DNA from: Pseudomonadota bacterium
GTDB lineage: Bacteria; Pseudomonadota; Alphaproteobacteria; Sphingomonadales; Sphingomonadaceae
Length of the DNA stretch: 64,000 nt
Assembly (NCBI GenBank): GCA_023400405.1
Contig: JAEXFD010000030.1
Location: 231,212-295,211 of the forward strand
Direction of reading: 5' to 3'
Each line of letters starts with the position of its first letter. Positions within the stretch are counted from its first letter, which is position 1. The notes beneath the pieces were generated by a model. The model ran no database searches. It was not told the DNA's origin and was given only the letters and a program-made list of their open reading frames with translations. The position numbers and the translations under genes were made by a program. Shown here piece by piece: positions 24,268 to 33,612 of the stretch.

Positions 24268-26331
24268 TCAACCGGCGCGCAGCAGCCCGACGGCCGCATC
24301 CCGTTCGAACAGATAGAGTGCCAGCCGCGCTGCCTGGCCGCGCTCGCCCTTCAACCCGCCGTCGCGATCGACCAGCAGCCGGGCATCATGATTGGCCATG
24401 CCGAGCAGCTCCGCGAATTTCTCGGGCGGCGCGAGGCGGAAGCTCTGCTCGCCGGACTGGCGGGTGCCGAGCAACTCGCCGGCCCCGCGCAGCCGCAGGT
24501 CCTCCTCGGCGATGCGGAAGCCGTCATTGGTTTCGCGCATCAGCGCCAGCCGCGCGCGCGCGGTTTCGCTGAGCTGGCCGCCGCGCAGCAACAGGCACAC
24601 CGATCGCCCCCCGCCCCGGCCGACGCGCCCGCGCAGCTGGTGAAGCTGGGCCAGGCCGAAGCGATCGGCATGTTCGATGACGATCAGCGTCGCATTGGGC
24701 ACGTCGACGCCGACTTCGATCACGGTGGTGGCGACGAGCACCGCAATCTCGCCGCTGGCGAAGCGCGCCATCACTGCGTCCTTTTCCGGCCCTTTCATCC
24801 GGCCATGGACGAGCCCGATCTTGTCGCCGAACCGCGCGTGCAGCGTCGCCGCCCGCGCCTCGGCCGCGGCGAGATCGGACTTCTCGCTCTCCTCGACCAG
24901 CGGGCACACCCAATAGGCCTGGCCACCGCCCTCGATATGTCTGCCGAGCCCATCGACCACCTCGGCCATCCGCTCTTCCGAGACGACCCGCGTCTCGATC
25001 GGCTCGCGCCCAGGCGGCATCTCGGCGAGGCGACTGACGTCCATCTCGCCATATTGGGCGAGCGTGAGCGTGCGCGGAATCGGCGTCGCGGTCATCACCA
25101 GCAGGTGCGGCGGCCGCTCGGCCTTGGCCTGGAGCATCATGCGCTGGGCGACGCCGAAGCGATGCTGCTCGTCGACCACGACCAAGCCGAGGTCGCGATA
25201 GGATACGCCTTCCTGGAAGATCGCATGGGTGCCGATCAGGATGTCGATCTCGCCGCTCGCCAGCCCCATCAGCGTCGCCTCGCGGGCGCGCCCCTTGTCG
25301 CGGCCGGTGAGCAGGCCCAGGCGCAGGTCGAGCCCGGCGAGGGTGCGGCCGAGCGTCTCGAAATGCTGGCGGGCGAGGATTTCGGTGGGTGCAAGCAGCG
25401 CACCCTGCGCCCCGGCTTCGACCGCGATCAGCAGTGCCATCGTCGCGACCAGCGTCTTGCCCGAGCCGACATCGCCCTGGAGCAGCCGCAGCATCGGCTG
25501 GCTCTGCGCCATGTCGCCTTCAATCTCGCCGATCGAACGCGCCTGCGCGCCGGTCGGCGCATAGGGAAGGCGCAACGCGTCGCGCAGCCGCCCGTCGCCC
25601 GCCAGCGGCCGCCCGCGCTTGGCCCGCGCCTCGCCGCGCACCAGCATCAATGCGAGCTGGTTGGCGAAGACCTCGTCATAGGCCAGCCGCTCGCGCGCTT
25701 TGGCGTCGGCGGGGTCGGCGTGGATGCGGGCCAGCGCGTCGCGCCAGTCGGGCCATTGGTGGCGGTCCTTGAGGCTCGGCTCGATCCATTCGGGGAGCGC
25801 GGGGGCACGCTCGATCGCCTGGGCCGCAAGTCCCGCGATGCGTTTCGACGTGATGCCTTCCGAGCAGGGGTAGATCGCCTCGCGGCCCTCCGCGTCCTGC
25901 GCCTCGTCGAGCGGCAGGACATAGTCCGGATGGACGATCTGCAGCTCCTGGCCATAATGTTCGAGCTTGCCCGAGACGCGGCGCGGCTCGTTCAGCGGCA
26001 GCAGCTTCTTCGCCCAGCCCGAACTGCCACCGAAATAGACGAGGCTGACAGCATTGCCTGCGGCATCGACCGCCTGGACGCGGGCCGGCGAGCGTGCGCC
26101 GCCGCTCATGCGATATTGGACCGGGGTGAGCGTGATCGCGATGACGCGACCGGCATCCGCCATGTCGAGCGTCTCGCGCGGCAGGCGATCGACGAAGCCG
26201 GTGGGCAAATGGAAGGCGACATCGATGACGCGCGCCAGTCCCAGCCGATCGAGCGGCCGGGCCAGCGCCGGACCGACGCCCTTCAGCGCAGTCAATTCGG
26301 CGAACAGGGGATTCAGGAGCTCGGGCCGCAT
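24268..26331 (-). CDS. recG: ATP-dependent DNA helicase RecG
   Basis: RecG remodels stalled replication forks and branch-migrates Holliday junctions. The 687-residue protein has the N-terminal wedge/OB domain (to ~260) and two RecA-like helicase domains with Walker A GDVGSGKTLVA, Walker B VVDEQHRFGVAQR, motif III MTATPIPRTL and motif VI QLRGRVGRGG. The C-terminal part ends in the usual RecG tail. The length and all motifs are intact. A second SF2 DNA-repair helicase, mfd, lies nearby on the other strand. Confidence 0.96.
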   Translation of the reverse strand: MRPELLNPLFAELTALKGVGPALARPLDRLGLARVIDVAFHLPTGFVDRLPRETLDMADAGRVIAITLTPVQYRMSGGARSPARVQAVDAAGNAVSLVYFGGSSGWAKKLLPLNEPRRVSGKLEHYGQELQIVHPDYVLPLDEAQDAEGREAIYPCSEGITSKRIAGLAAQAIERAPALPEWIEPSLKDRHQWPDWRDALARIHADPADAKARERLAYDEVFANQLALMLVRGEARAKRGRPLAGDGRLRDALRLPYAPTGAQARSIGEIEGDMAQSQPMLRLLQGDVGSGKTLVATMALLIAVEAGAQGALLAPTEILARQHFETLGRTLAGLDLRLGLLTGRDKGRAREATLMGLASGEIDILIGTHAIFQEGVSYRDLGLVVVDEQHRFGVAQRMMLQAKAERPPHLLVMTATPIPRTLTLAQYGEMDVSRLAEMPPGREPIETRVVSEERMAEVVDGLGRHIEGGGQAYWVCPLVEESEKSDLAAAEARAATLHARFGDKIGLVHGRMKGPEKDAVMARFASGEIAVLVATTVIEVGVDVPNATLIVIEHADRFGLAQLHQLRGRVGRGGGRSVCLLLRGGQLSETARARLALMRETNDGFRIAEEDLRLRGAGELLGTRQSGEQSFRLAPPEKFAELLGMANHDARLLVDRDGGLKGERGQAARLALYLFERDAAVGLLRAG

Positions 26332-26378
26332 CGCCCCGAACTAGTCGCTCGGCGGAGGAACGCCAACCTCGGCGCGCG

Positions 26379-26597
26379 TCAGGCCTGGCGCTTGGCCTCG
26401 GTCCGCTTTTCGATCGCGGTGAGGACTTCCGGCACCGTCGATCCCACCACGACCTCATGATCGTTGCCGAACGAAATCACGCTGACTTCGTCGCCCGCCA
26501 TATTGATCGTCGAGACCGCACGTACCGACGCGACATTGACCAGCATGGGATCGCCGTTGATCGACTTCAGCATCACGAACCAGGGGATATCGGTCAT
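26379..26597 (-). CDS. Small FlbD-like protein, hypothetical
   Basis: A 72-residue protein starting at ATG 26597, which follows AAGGAGCG with good spacing. It has a compact beta-rich pattern (FVMLKSINGDPMLVNVASV, VISFGNDHEVVVG, TVPEVLTAIEK) resembling the short flagellar protein FlbD in layout: an N-terminal LNG-like turn, an asparagine before the second strand, and a C-terminal EVL helix. No flagellar genes are in the window, so the resemblance may be structural only. The gene lies 47 bases upstream of recG and may be co-transcribed. Confidence 0.6.
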   Translation of the reverse strand: MTDIPWFVMLKSINGDPMLVNVASVRAVSTINMAGDEVSVISFGNDHEVVVGSTVPEVLTAIEKRTEAKRQA

Positions 26598-26760
26598 TCC
26601 AGCGCTCCTTCGCCCCTCCATTGTAGGACGCGCGACGAACGAGCGGGCAAAGCACGACAAAATGCCGGCTGGCGTTTGCCGGTACCTCGCCTTATCTGGG
26701 CGGCGAACCCGTCGCCGACAGCGCATTCCGCGCCCCGTCGGCCTATCGCCGTTGGAGCCC

Positions 26761-27027
26761 ATGGACCGCGAAACCCGCCTCAAACGCCTCCGCTTCCGTG
26801 CCTGGCACCGCGGCGTGAAGGAAGCCGACCTGCTGATCGGCGGCTTTTTCGACCAGCATGGCGAAGGCTGGAGCGAGGCCGAGATCGATCTGTTCGAGGC
26901 ACTGCTCGAAGAACAGGATGTCGATATCATGGCCTGGGCGATGGGAACCGCCGCCGTGCCGGAGCGCTATGCCGGCACCGTGATGAATGCGCTCAAGACC
27001 CTGAACTACGTGCCGATCTCCCGCTGA
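26761..27027 (+). CDS. sdhE: FAD assembly factor SdhE
   Basis: SdhE (succinate dehydrogenase assembly factor 2 family) promotes covalent FAD attachment to SdhA. The 88-residue protein has the defining motif RLRFRAWHRGVKEADLLIG, with RGxxE near the N terminus, and the WSEAEIDLFEALLE segment. The ATG at 26761 has GGAG only three bases upstream, closer than optimal. Its stop codon is immediately followed by the mfd start (TGA-ATG), indicating a two-gene operon; the two functions are not obviously related. Confidence 0.92.
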   Translation: MDRETRLKRLRFRAWHRGVKEADLLIGGFFDQHGEGWSEAEIDLFEALLEEQDVDIMAWAMGTAAVPERYAGTVMNALKTLNYVPISR

Positions 27028-30000
27028 ATGCCCGATCTCAAGACGATCCTGTCCGCCAGCGCGCCGCTTACGCTATCGGGCGCGCCCACCGGCTTCCTGC
27101 CCTGGATGCTGGGCGACCTGGCGCGCGCCGGCGGCACCGCGGTGTTCGTAGCGCCCGACGAGGCGGCGATGCGCGCGATCGCGGCGACTGCGCCCTTCTT
27201 CGCACCGGATCTGGAAGTCCTGACCTTCCCGGCCTGGGACTGCCTGCCCTATGACCGGGCGAGCCCGACGCTGCGGGTGATGTCGGAGCGGCTGGCGACG
27301 CTCCATGCGCTCCAGGCTGCCGGCAAGACCCCGCGCCTGCTCGTCACCACGATCAATGCCGCCACCCAGCGCACGCTGACGCCATTCCGCATCCGCCAGC
27401 TCGTTGCCAGATTGGCGCCCGGCGAGCGGATCGGTCTCGATCGGCTTGCGGCGCTGCTCCAGGCCAATGGCTATGTCCGCGTCGATACAGTCAACGATGC
27501 CGGCGAGTTCGCGGTGCGCGGCGGCTTGGTCGACCTGTTCCCGAGCGGCGCCGAGCAGGCGCTGCGGCTCGATTTCTTCGGCGACGAGATCGAGAGCGTC
27601 CGCACCTTCGATCCGAGCGACCAGCGCACGACCGGGCGCGTCGACGGCTTCACGCTGCTACCCGCCTCCGAAGCGCTGCTCGACGAGGAGTCGATCAAGC
27701 GCTTCCGCACCCGCTATCGCGAGAAGTTCGGCGCCACGGCGACTGGCGATCCGCTGTATCAGGCGATCAGCGACGGGCGCCGCCTCCAGGGCATGGAGCA
27801 TTGGCTGCCGCTTTTCGAAGAGCGGCTGGAGACGTTGTTCGAGCATTTGCCCGACGATGCCGTGATCGTGCGCGATTCGGGGACGCCGGCTGCCGCCGAG
27901 CAGCGCTTCGAGGCGATCGCCGACTATCAGTCGAACCGCGTCCGCGCCCAGTCCGGCGATCCGGGCAGCTATCGCCCCCTTCCCGCCGATGCGCTTTATC
28001 TGACCGCGAGCGAGTGGCAGAAGCGGATCGAGGAGCGGCCAGTGCATCTCGCCACGCCGTTCCACGAGCCCGAATCGAAGACGGTGCTCGATTTCGGCGT
28101 CGATGGCCCGCGCGATTTCGCCCCGGAACGTGCCGCCGGCAATAACGTCTATGACGCGGTCGTCGCGCATCTCGCCAAGCTGCACAAGGACGGGCGCAAG
28201 GCCGTGCTCGCCAGCTATTCGAACGGCGCGCGCGAGCGGCTTTCGGGTCTGCTCGGCGACCATGGCCTCAAGGGCGCGCGCAAGGCGGATGGCTGGCAGG
28301 AAGCGCTCGGCATCGGCGACAAGGGCGTCGCGCTGGTCGTGCTGCCGCTCGACCATGGCTTCACCACGCCCGACATCGCCGTGCTCACCGAGCAGGACAT
28401 GCTCGGCGATCGGCTGGTGCGCCGGTCGAAGCGCCGCAAGAACACCGACGCCTTCCTCAACGAGCTGGCGACGCTCTCGCCCGGCGATCTCGTCGTCCAT
28501 GTCGATCACGGCATCGGCCGCTATGACGGGCTGACCCAGATCCCGGTGCAGAGGGCGCCGCACGATTGCGTCGCGATCGAATATGCCGGCGGCGACAAGC
28601 TGTACGTGCCCGTCGAAAATCTCGAGGTGCTGAGCCGCTACGGCGCCGGCGAGGAAGGCGCGAGCCTCGACAAGCTCGGTGGCGAGGCCTGGCAGCGGCG
28701 CAAGAGCCGCATGAAGGAGCGGATCCGCGAGATCGCGGGCGAGCTCATCGCCACCGCCGCCAAGCGAGCCACGCGCCCCGCCGAAATCGCTCAGCCCGAT
28801 GCCGGCGGCTACCCGGCCTTTGTCGATCGCTTCCCCTATGAGGAGACCGACGACCAGGATCGCGCGATCGGCGATGTGCTCGAGGATCTCGGCGCCGGCC
28901 GGCCGATGGACCGGCTGATCGTCGGCGACGTCGGCTTCGGCAAGACCGAAGTCGCGCTGCGCGCCGCCTTCGTCGCGGCGATGGCGGGGATGCAGGTCGC
29001 GGTGGTCTGCCCGACGACGCTGCTCGCGCGCCAGCATTTCAACAATTTCACCCAGCGCTTCGAAGGCTTTCCGATGAAGGTCGGCCGGCTCTCGCGCCTC
29101 GTCACCGCGAGCGAGGCCAAGGCGACCAAGGAAGGCCTGGCCGACGGAACGATCGACGTGGTGGTCGGCACGCATGCCGTCCTCGCCAAGGGCGTCGAGT
29201 TCAAGCGGCTCGGGCTCGTCATCGTCGATGAGGAGCAGCGGTTCGGCGTCACCCACAAGGAGCGGCTGAAGGGGCTGAAGGCGGACGTCCACGTGCTGAC
29301 GCTCACCGCCACGCCGATCCCGCGCACGCTGCAGATGGCGATGTCGGGGTTGCGCGAGCTGTCGGTGATCCAGACGCCGCCGGTCGATCGGCTTGCGGTG
29401 CGCACCTATGTGATGCCCTGGGACCCGGTGGTGCTGCGCGAGGCGCTGTTGCGTGAGCATTACCGCGGCGGCCAGGCCTATTTCGTCACCCCGCGCATCG
29501 CCGATCTGCCCCAGATCGAGGAATTCCTGCGCGAGCAGGTGCCCGAGGTCCGCTATGTCGTCGCGCACGGCCAGATGAGCCCGACCGAAGTCGAGGAGCG
29601 GATGTCCGCCTTCTACGACAAGAAGTTCGAAGTGCTGGTCTCGACAACCATCGTCGAATCCGGGCTCGACATTCCGAGCGCCAACACGCTGATCGTCAAT
29701 CGCGCCGACAAGTTCGGCCTCGCCCAGCTCTATCAGCTGCGCGGCCGGGTCGGCCGGGCGAAGACCCGCGCCTATGCCTATCTGACCACCCCGCCCCAGC
29801 GGCAGATGACCGAGGCGGCGGAAAAGCGGCTCAAGGTGCTGTCCGATCTCGAGAGCCTGGGCGCCGGCTTCCAGCTCGCCAGCCACGATCTCGACATTCG
29901 CGGCGCAGGCAACCTGCTCGGCGACGAACAGTCCGGCCATATCAAGGAAGTCGGCTACGAGCTCTACCAGTCGATGCTGGAAGAGGCGATCCTCGATGCC

Positions 30001-30483
30001 AAGGCCGGCGGCATGCGCGACGAGCGTCCCAAGGATTTCTCGCCGCAGATCACCGTCGATGCGCCGATCATGATTCCCGAGGACTATGTCCCCGACCTCG
30101 ACTTGCGCATGGGCCTCTATCGCCGCCTCAACGACGTCGAGGACCGCGCCGGGATCGAAGCCTTCGCCGCCGAGATGATCGACCGCTTCGGTGCGCTGCC
30201 GGAGGCGACCGAGAATCTGGTGACGCTGATCGAGACCAAGCTCAACGCCAAGGCGGCGTCCATCGCCAAGCTCGACATCGGGCCGAAGGGCGCGCTGGTC
30301 AGCTTCCACGACGATCAGTTCCCCAATGTCGAGGGACTGCTCGCCTATGTCGACAAGCTGGAAGGCACCGCCAAGCTGCGGCCGGACATGAAGCTGGTGA
30401 TCACCCGGGCCTGGGCGACCCCCAAGGCGCGGCTCAACGCGGCGCTGCAGATTTCGCGCGGGCTTGCCAAGGCGGCAAACTGA
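27028..30483 (+). CDS. mfd: Transcription-repair coupling factor
   Basis: Mfd removes RNA polymerase stalled at DNA lesions and recruits UvrA. The 1151-residue protein has the UvrB-homology N-terminal region, the RNA-polymerase-interacting domain (~480-550, LSPGDLVVHVDHGIGRYDG), the RecG-like translocase with Walker A GDVGFGKTEVA, box II VDEEQRFGVTHKE and QLRGRVGRAKTRAYAY, and the C-terminal TRCF autoinhibitory domain. All parts are of normal size. It starts directly after the sdhE stop. Confidence 0.97.
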   Translation: MPDLKTILSASAPLTLSGAPTGFLPWMLGDLARAGGTAVFVAPDEAAMRAIAATAPFFAPDLEVLTFPAWDCLPYDRASPTLRVMSERLATLHALQAAGKTPRLLVTTINAATQRTLTPFRIRQLVARLAPGERIGLDRLAALLQANGYVRVDTVNDAGEFAVRGGLVDLFPSGAEQALRLDFFGDEIESVRTFDPSDQRTTGRVDGFTLLPASEALLDEESIKRFRTRYREKFGATATGDPLYQAISDGRRLQGMEHWLPLFEERLETLFEHLPDDAVIVRDSGTPAAAEQRFEAIADYQSNRVRAQSGDPGSYRPLPADALYLTASEWQKRIEERPVHLATPFHEPESKTVLDFGVDGPRDFAPERAAGNNVYDAVVAHLAKLHKDGRKAVLASYSNGARERLSGLLGDHGLKGARKADGWQEALGIGDKGVALVVLPLDHGFTTPDIAVLTEQDMLGDRLVRRSKRRKNTDAFLNELATLSPGDLVVHVDHGIGRYDGLTQIPVQRAPHDCVAIEYAGGDKLYVPVENLEVLSRYGAGEEGASLDKLGGEAWQRRKSRMKERIREIAGELIATAAKRATRPAEIAQPDAGGYPAFVDRFPYEETDDQDRAIGDVLEDLGAGRPMDRLIVGDVGFGKTEVALRAAFVAAMAGMQVAVVCPTTLLARQHFNNFTQRFEGFPMKVGRLSRLVTASEAKATKEGLADGTIDVVVGTHAVLAKGVEFKRLGLVIVDEEQRFGVTHKERLKGLKADVHVLTLTATPIPRTLQMAMSGLRELSVIQTPPVDRLAVRTYVMPWDPVVLREALLREHYRGGQAYFVTPRIADLPQIEEFLREQVPEVRYVVAHGQMSPTEVEERMSAFYDKKFEVLVSTTIVESGLDIPSANTLIVNRADKFGLAQLYQLRGRVGRAKTRAYAYLTTPPQRQMTEAAEKRLKVLSDLESLGAGFQLASHDLDIRGAGNLLGDEQSGHIKEVGYELYQSMLEEAILDAKAGGMRDERPKDFSPQITVDAPIMIPEDYVPDLDLRMGLYRRLNDVEDRAGIEAFAAEMIDRFGALPEATENLVTLIETKLNAKAASIAKLDIGPKGALVSFHDDQFPNVEGLLAYVDKLEGTAKLRPDMKLVITRAWATPKARLNAALQISRGLAKAAN

Positions 30484-30632
30484 CACGGCCTCTCTTTAAG
30501 TAGAGATTTGGTTGACCCCGCCTAAACTATCGCCAGGCAGATGACTGGGTCTCGTTGCTAATTGTTATAATAAGAGGCGAAATCGAACTCTGATTGACCT
30601 TTACTGACCGTCCTACGGACAACTACCTAATC

Positions 30633-30663
30633 TTGATCGAAGTTGACTGCAGGCTCCTAAAAT
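30633..30663 (+). promoter_or_regulatory. Possible promoter of the globin-coupled receptor gene
   Basis: TTGATC at 30633-30638 and TAAAAT at 30658-30663 are separated by 19 bases in an A/T-rich stretch. The spacer is longer than ideal. If real, transcription starts near 30670, which excludes the upstream ATG 30662 and supports the start at 30719. Confidence 0.3.
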
Positions 30664-30718
30664 GAGGAAGCGCGGACAGGTCGTCCCGCGTCTACCGAAA
30701 ACAAGGGACTTCCTGCCC

Positions 30719-32194
30719 ATGTCCGATCAGCTTGCCTCCCGCCTGGCATTCATGCGGATGGACTCCGCGCAACGCGCCTTGCTCCACGCGAACCAGGCGA
30801 TGGTCGGTGAAGTGATCGGCCCGTCGCTCGATCTGTTCTACGAGCAAGTCGTCGCCACCCCGGAGACGGCGCGGTTCTTCGCGGACACCGGGCACATGCA
30901 GCGTGCGAAGGGCGCGCAGCAGGGCCATTGGCGGCACGTTGCCGAGGCGAGCTTCGATTCCAATTATCTGGAAAGCGCCCGGCGCATCGGCGCGACCCAT
31001 GCGCGGATCGGGCTGGAGCCGCGCTGGTATGTCGGCGCCTATGCGCTGGTGCTCGAGAATTTGCTGCGCGAGATCGCCCGCAAGACCCCGCTTTGGAAGC
31101 GCGTTCTCGGCATCTTCCGCCCGCGCGCGAGCGTCGAGCTGCCGGTGGCGCTGATCAAGGCCGCACTGCTCGACATGGAAATCTCGCTGTCGATCTATTT
31201 CGAGGAAGAGACCGCGGCGCGCCAGGGCGCGGTCACCCGCCTCGACGAAGCGCTCGCCGCGCTTGCCGACGGCAACCTGTCCCAGAACCTCGATCGGATG
31301 CCGCCGGCCTTTGCGTCGCTCGAAACCAGCTTCAACCAGGCGATCGAGAAGATGCGCGGCATGGTGGCAGGAATCTGCGCGGGCACCGAGCGGATCAGCA
31401 TGGGCATCGGCGAGATCGCCGAGGCTTCGGACAACCTCTCCCGCCGGACCCAATCGAGCGCGGCGAGCCTAGAGGAAACCACGGCCTCGATCACCCAGAT
31501 GGACGAGCGGCTCAAGAACACGGCGCATGCCGCCAAGGAGACCGTAGCGCGCGCCGATCAGGCGACGCTCACCGTCGAGCAGGGCCGTTCGGTGGCCGAT
31601 CAGGCGGTCCAGGCGATGAGCCGCGTTTCCGAAAGCGCGAAGGGCATCGACGACGTGATCGAGGGCCTGGACAAGATCGCCTTCCAGACGCGCGTGCTGG
31701 CAATGAACGCCGCAGTCGAGGCAGGTCGCGCCGGCGAGGCCGGACGCGGCTTCGCGGTCGTCGCCGACCTCGTCTCCGCCCTTGCGATGCGCGCCGAGGA
31801 AGAAGCCGGGCGTGCCCGCGATCAGCTGACCACGACCCAGGCCGATATCGGCGACGCGGTGGAAGCGGTCCGCAAGGTCGACGGCGCGCTTGCGGGCATC
31901 TCGGCCGATGTCGGCCAGGTCCATGCGCTGCTCGGCGGCATGGCGACCGACAACAGCGCGCAATCGATGGCGATCGGCGAGATTTCGACGGCGGTCGGCG
32001 CCATGGACCGCTCGACCCAGCAGAATGCCGCCATGGTCGAACAGACCTCGGCAGCGACACGCACGCTGAGCCATGAGGTCATGGCCCTCACGGATCTGGC
32101 CTCCGCCTTCGCGATCGACGCAGGCGCCGGCAAGGCTTCACGCAAGCCGCGCCGTTCGCCCTCGGACACGCGCGGCGCCCAGGCACTGCATTGA
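30719..32194 (+). CDS. Globin-coupled methyl-accepting chemotaxis protein
   Basis: A 491-residue cytoplasmic receptor with no membrane segment. Residues ~10-180 form a protoglobin sensor with the proximal heme histidine at His94 (THARIGLEPRWYVGAY), as in HemAT oxygen sensors. The C-terminal half is a long coiled-coil signalling domain with the hairpin KIAFQTRVLAMNAAVEAGRAGEAGRGFAVVA that contacts CheA/CheW. It probably senses oxygen or another gas. No che genes are present nearby. ATG 30719 is preferred over 30662 because a weak promoter overlaps the latter. Confidence 0.88.
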   Translation: MSDQLASRLAFMRMDSAQRALLHANQAMVGEVIGPSLDLFYEQVVATPETARFFADTGHMQRAKGAQQGHWRHVAEASFDSNYLESARRIGATHARIGLEPRWYVGAYALVLENLLREIARKTPLWKRVLGIFRPRASVELPVALIKAALLDMEISLSIYFEEETAARQGAVTRLDEALAALADGNLSQNLDRMPPAFASLETSFNQAIEKMRGMVAGICAGTERISMGIGEIAEASDNLSRRTQSSAASLEETTASITQMDERLKNTAHAAKETVARADQATLTVEQGRSVADQAVQAMSRVSESAKGIDDVIEGLDKIAFQTRVLAMNAAVEAGRAGEAGRGFAVVADLVSALAMRAEEEAGRARDQLTTTQADIGDAVEAVRKVDGALAGISADVGQVHALLGGMATDNSAQSMAIGEISTAVGAMDRSTQQNAAMVEQTSAATRTLSHEVMALTDLASAFAIDAGAGKASRKPRRSPSDTRGAQALH

Positions 32195-32306
32195 CCCGAC
32201 TCGGGCGATGCTCGGGCACGGGCAGGCAACTCCGTAGCTTTCCCGAAGGCGGCTTTATCGACTTGCAAGGCCGGGCAATGCTAACCGCCGGGCCCTGGAG
32301 GATCGC

Positions 32307-32813
32307 GTGGGCCAAAATTTGCCGACCCGGCGGCGACTATTGAATGGAGCGATGCGTCGACTTGCCGACGTGCAGTCGATCGAGACTCTGATCGCGGTGC
32401 TGCGCGAGTCCGCGCGCGAGATCGCCGGTGCGCAGGGCATCGCCGTGGTGCGGCGGGACGGCGACCACGTCGTCTATGTTGCCGAGGACGCGATCGCGCC
32501 ATTGTGGACGGGGCAGCGCTTTCCGATCGAATCCTGCATTTCGGGCCTGGCGATCCTCGATGGGCACCCGATCCTGATTCCCGACATCTATCTGGACCCC
32601 CGGGTGCCGCTCGCCGCCTATGAGCCCACCTTCGTCCGTCGCCTCGCCGCCTATCCGATCGGATTGATGGACCGGAGCATGGCGCTGGGGGTCTATTGGG
32701 ACACGCCGGGTCCGATCGACCCTGCCCTCTCGCCGCTTCTCGCCAGCCTCGCCCGGTTTGCCGGCGTGACCCTTGGCCGCGTCACGGACGGCCGCGGCGC
32801 GGATCCGGGATGA
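32307..32813 (+). CDS. GAF domain protein
   Basis: A 168-residue soluble protein made of one GAF-like domain (LADVQSIETLIAVLRESAREIAGAQGIAVVRRDGDHVVYVAED, broken here for description; then CISGLAILDGHPILIPDIYLD). GAF domains bind small ligands, nucleotides or chromophores. No output domain is attached, so it may act on a partner, such as a kinase elsewhere. GTG 32307 follows GGAGGA by four bases. It lies downstream of the globin-coupled receptor on the same strand. Confidence 0.75.
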   Translation: MGQNLPTRRRLLNGAMRRLADVQSIETLIAVLRESAREIAGAQGIAVVRRDGDHVVYVAEDAIAPLWTGQRFPIESCISGLAILDGHPILIPDIYLDPRVPLAAYEPTFVRRLAAYPIGLMDRSMALGVYWDTPGPIDPALSPLLASLARFAGVTLGRVTDGRGADPG

Positions 32814-32882
32814 AGTCGCGGAGCAAGCTGTTCGAACGGCGCTTGCCATAAGCGCGCCCCACGCTTCCAGGCGTGGCGAATA

Positions 32883-32972
32883 TGGCGGAGAGGGTGGGAT
32901 TCGAACCCACGTTACGGTTGCCCGTAAACCGCATTTCGAGTGCGGCGCATTCGACCTCTCTGCCACCTCTCC
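32883..32972 (-). tRNA. tRNA-Ser (anticodon CGA)
   Basis: Read leftward, the gene folds as a class II tRNA. The 7-bp acceptor stem is GGAGAGG with CCTCTCC, the anticodon stem-loop CCGCA-CTCGAAA-TGCGG gives anticodon CGA (reads UCG serine codons), a long variable arm (TTTACGGGCAACCGTAA) is present, and the T arm contains GGGTTCGAATCCC. Discriminator G and CCA are encoded. A hairpin about 20 bases downstream (CCACGC/GCGTGG at 32859-32876) may help processing or termination. Confidence 0.95.
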
Positions 32973-33106
32973 GCTGGATGAAACGCGTTGTCGTTCCGAG
33001 CGGAACAGGACGCGCTGGTCGATGTGAGCGGCGGCCATTAGCGCAGGGTTTCGCGCTCCGCAAGCGCATCCTTGTGCCGCCGCGCCGAGCCACTAGATTG
33101 TAGGAC

Positions 33107-33487
33107 ATGACACAACTGCCCAGCGCATCGTCGCCCCTGGAATCCGGCGTTCCGATGCCCCCGGTCTCCCGCGCCCGCTTCGCCATCGGCGACGTCGTGC
33201 GGCACCGGCTGTTCGATTTCCGGGGCGTGGTCTTCGATATCGATCCCGTCTTCGCCAACAGCGAGGAATGGTATCAGGCGATCCCGGAGGACGTGCGTCC
33301 CCGCAAGGACCAGCCCTTCTATCACTTGCTCGCCGAGAACGACGAATCGAGCTATGTCGCCTATGTCAGCCAGCAAAATTTGGTGGTCGATGATAGCGAG
33401 GAGCCGGTCGATCATCCTGCGATCGGTGGCCTGTTCGACGGCTATGCCGATGGCCGCTACACGTTGAAGCGCACGCATCGCCATTGA
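33107..33487 (+). CDS. hspQ: Heat-shock protein HspQ (YccV family)
   Basis: HspQ is a small hemimethylated-DNA-binding-type protein that acts as a specificity factor for the Lon protease. The 126-residue protein has the family core FAIGDVVRHRLFDFRGVVFDIDPVF, the QPFYHLL and SYVAYVSQQNL motifs and a short C-terminal tail. ATG 33107 adds an unstructured ~20-residue N terminus; ATG 33155 is an alternative closer to the domain. It is the last gene before the L21-L27 operon. Confidence 0.88.
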   Translation: MTQLPSASSPLESGVPMPPVSRARFAIGDVVRHRLFDFRGVVFDIDPVFANSEEWYQAIPEDVRPRKDQPFYHLLAENDESSYVAYVSQQNLVVDDSEEPVDHPAIGGLFDGYADGRYTLKRTHRH

Positions 33488-33521
33488 TGGCCGGGCGGCG
33501 GCGAAAACCGCCGCTCCACGC

Positions 33522-33550
33522 TTGACAGCGAAGTGCTTCTCGCCTAGCTG
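33522..33550 (+). promoter_or_regulatory. Predicted promoter of the rplU-rpmA operon
   Basis: Consensus TTGACA at 33522-33527 and TAGCTG at 33545-33550 are separated by exactly 17 bases. This puts transcription start near 33557 and leaves a leader of about 55 bases before rplU. Confidence 0.65.
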
Positions 33551-33612
33551 CGCCCTTCCTCCTGCCCGGCTCTGCCTGGCGGGCACAAGCATTTGAACCA
33601 GAGAAGAGACCG

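Noticed and set aside
27658..30486. A 942-codon open frame on the reverse strand opposite mfd
   Set aside because: It mirrors the codon structure of mfd and has low-complexity His/Arg/Leu-rich composition without motifs; a typical antisense artefact in GC-rich DNA.
33490..33521. GGCGGCGGCGAAAACCGCCG hairpin as an hspQ terminator
   Set aside because: A hairpin can form but no T tract follows, and it abuts the rplU promoter; support is too weak for a terminator call.
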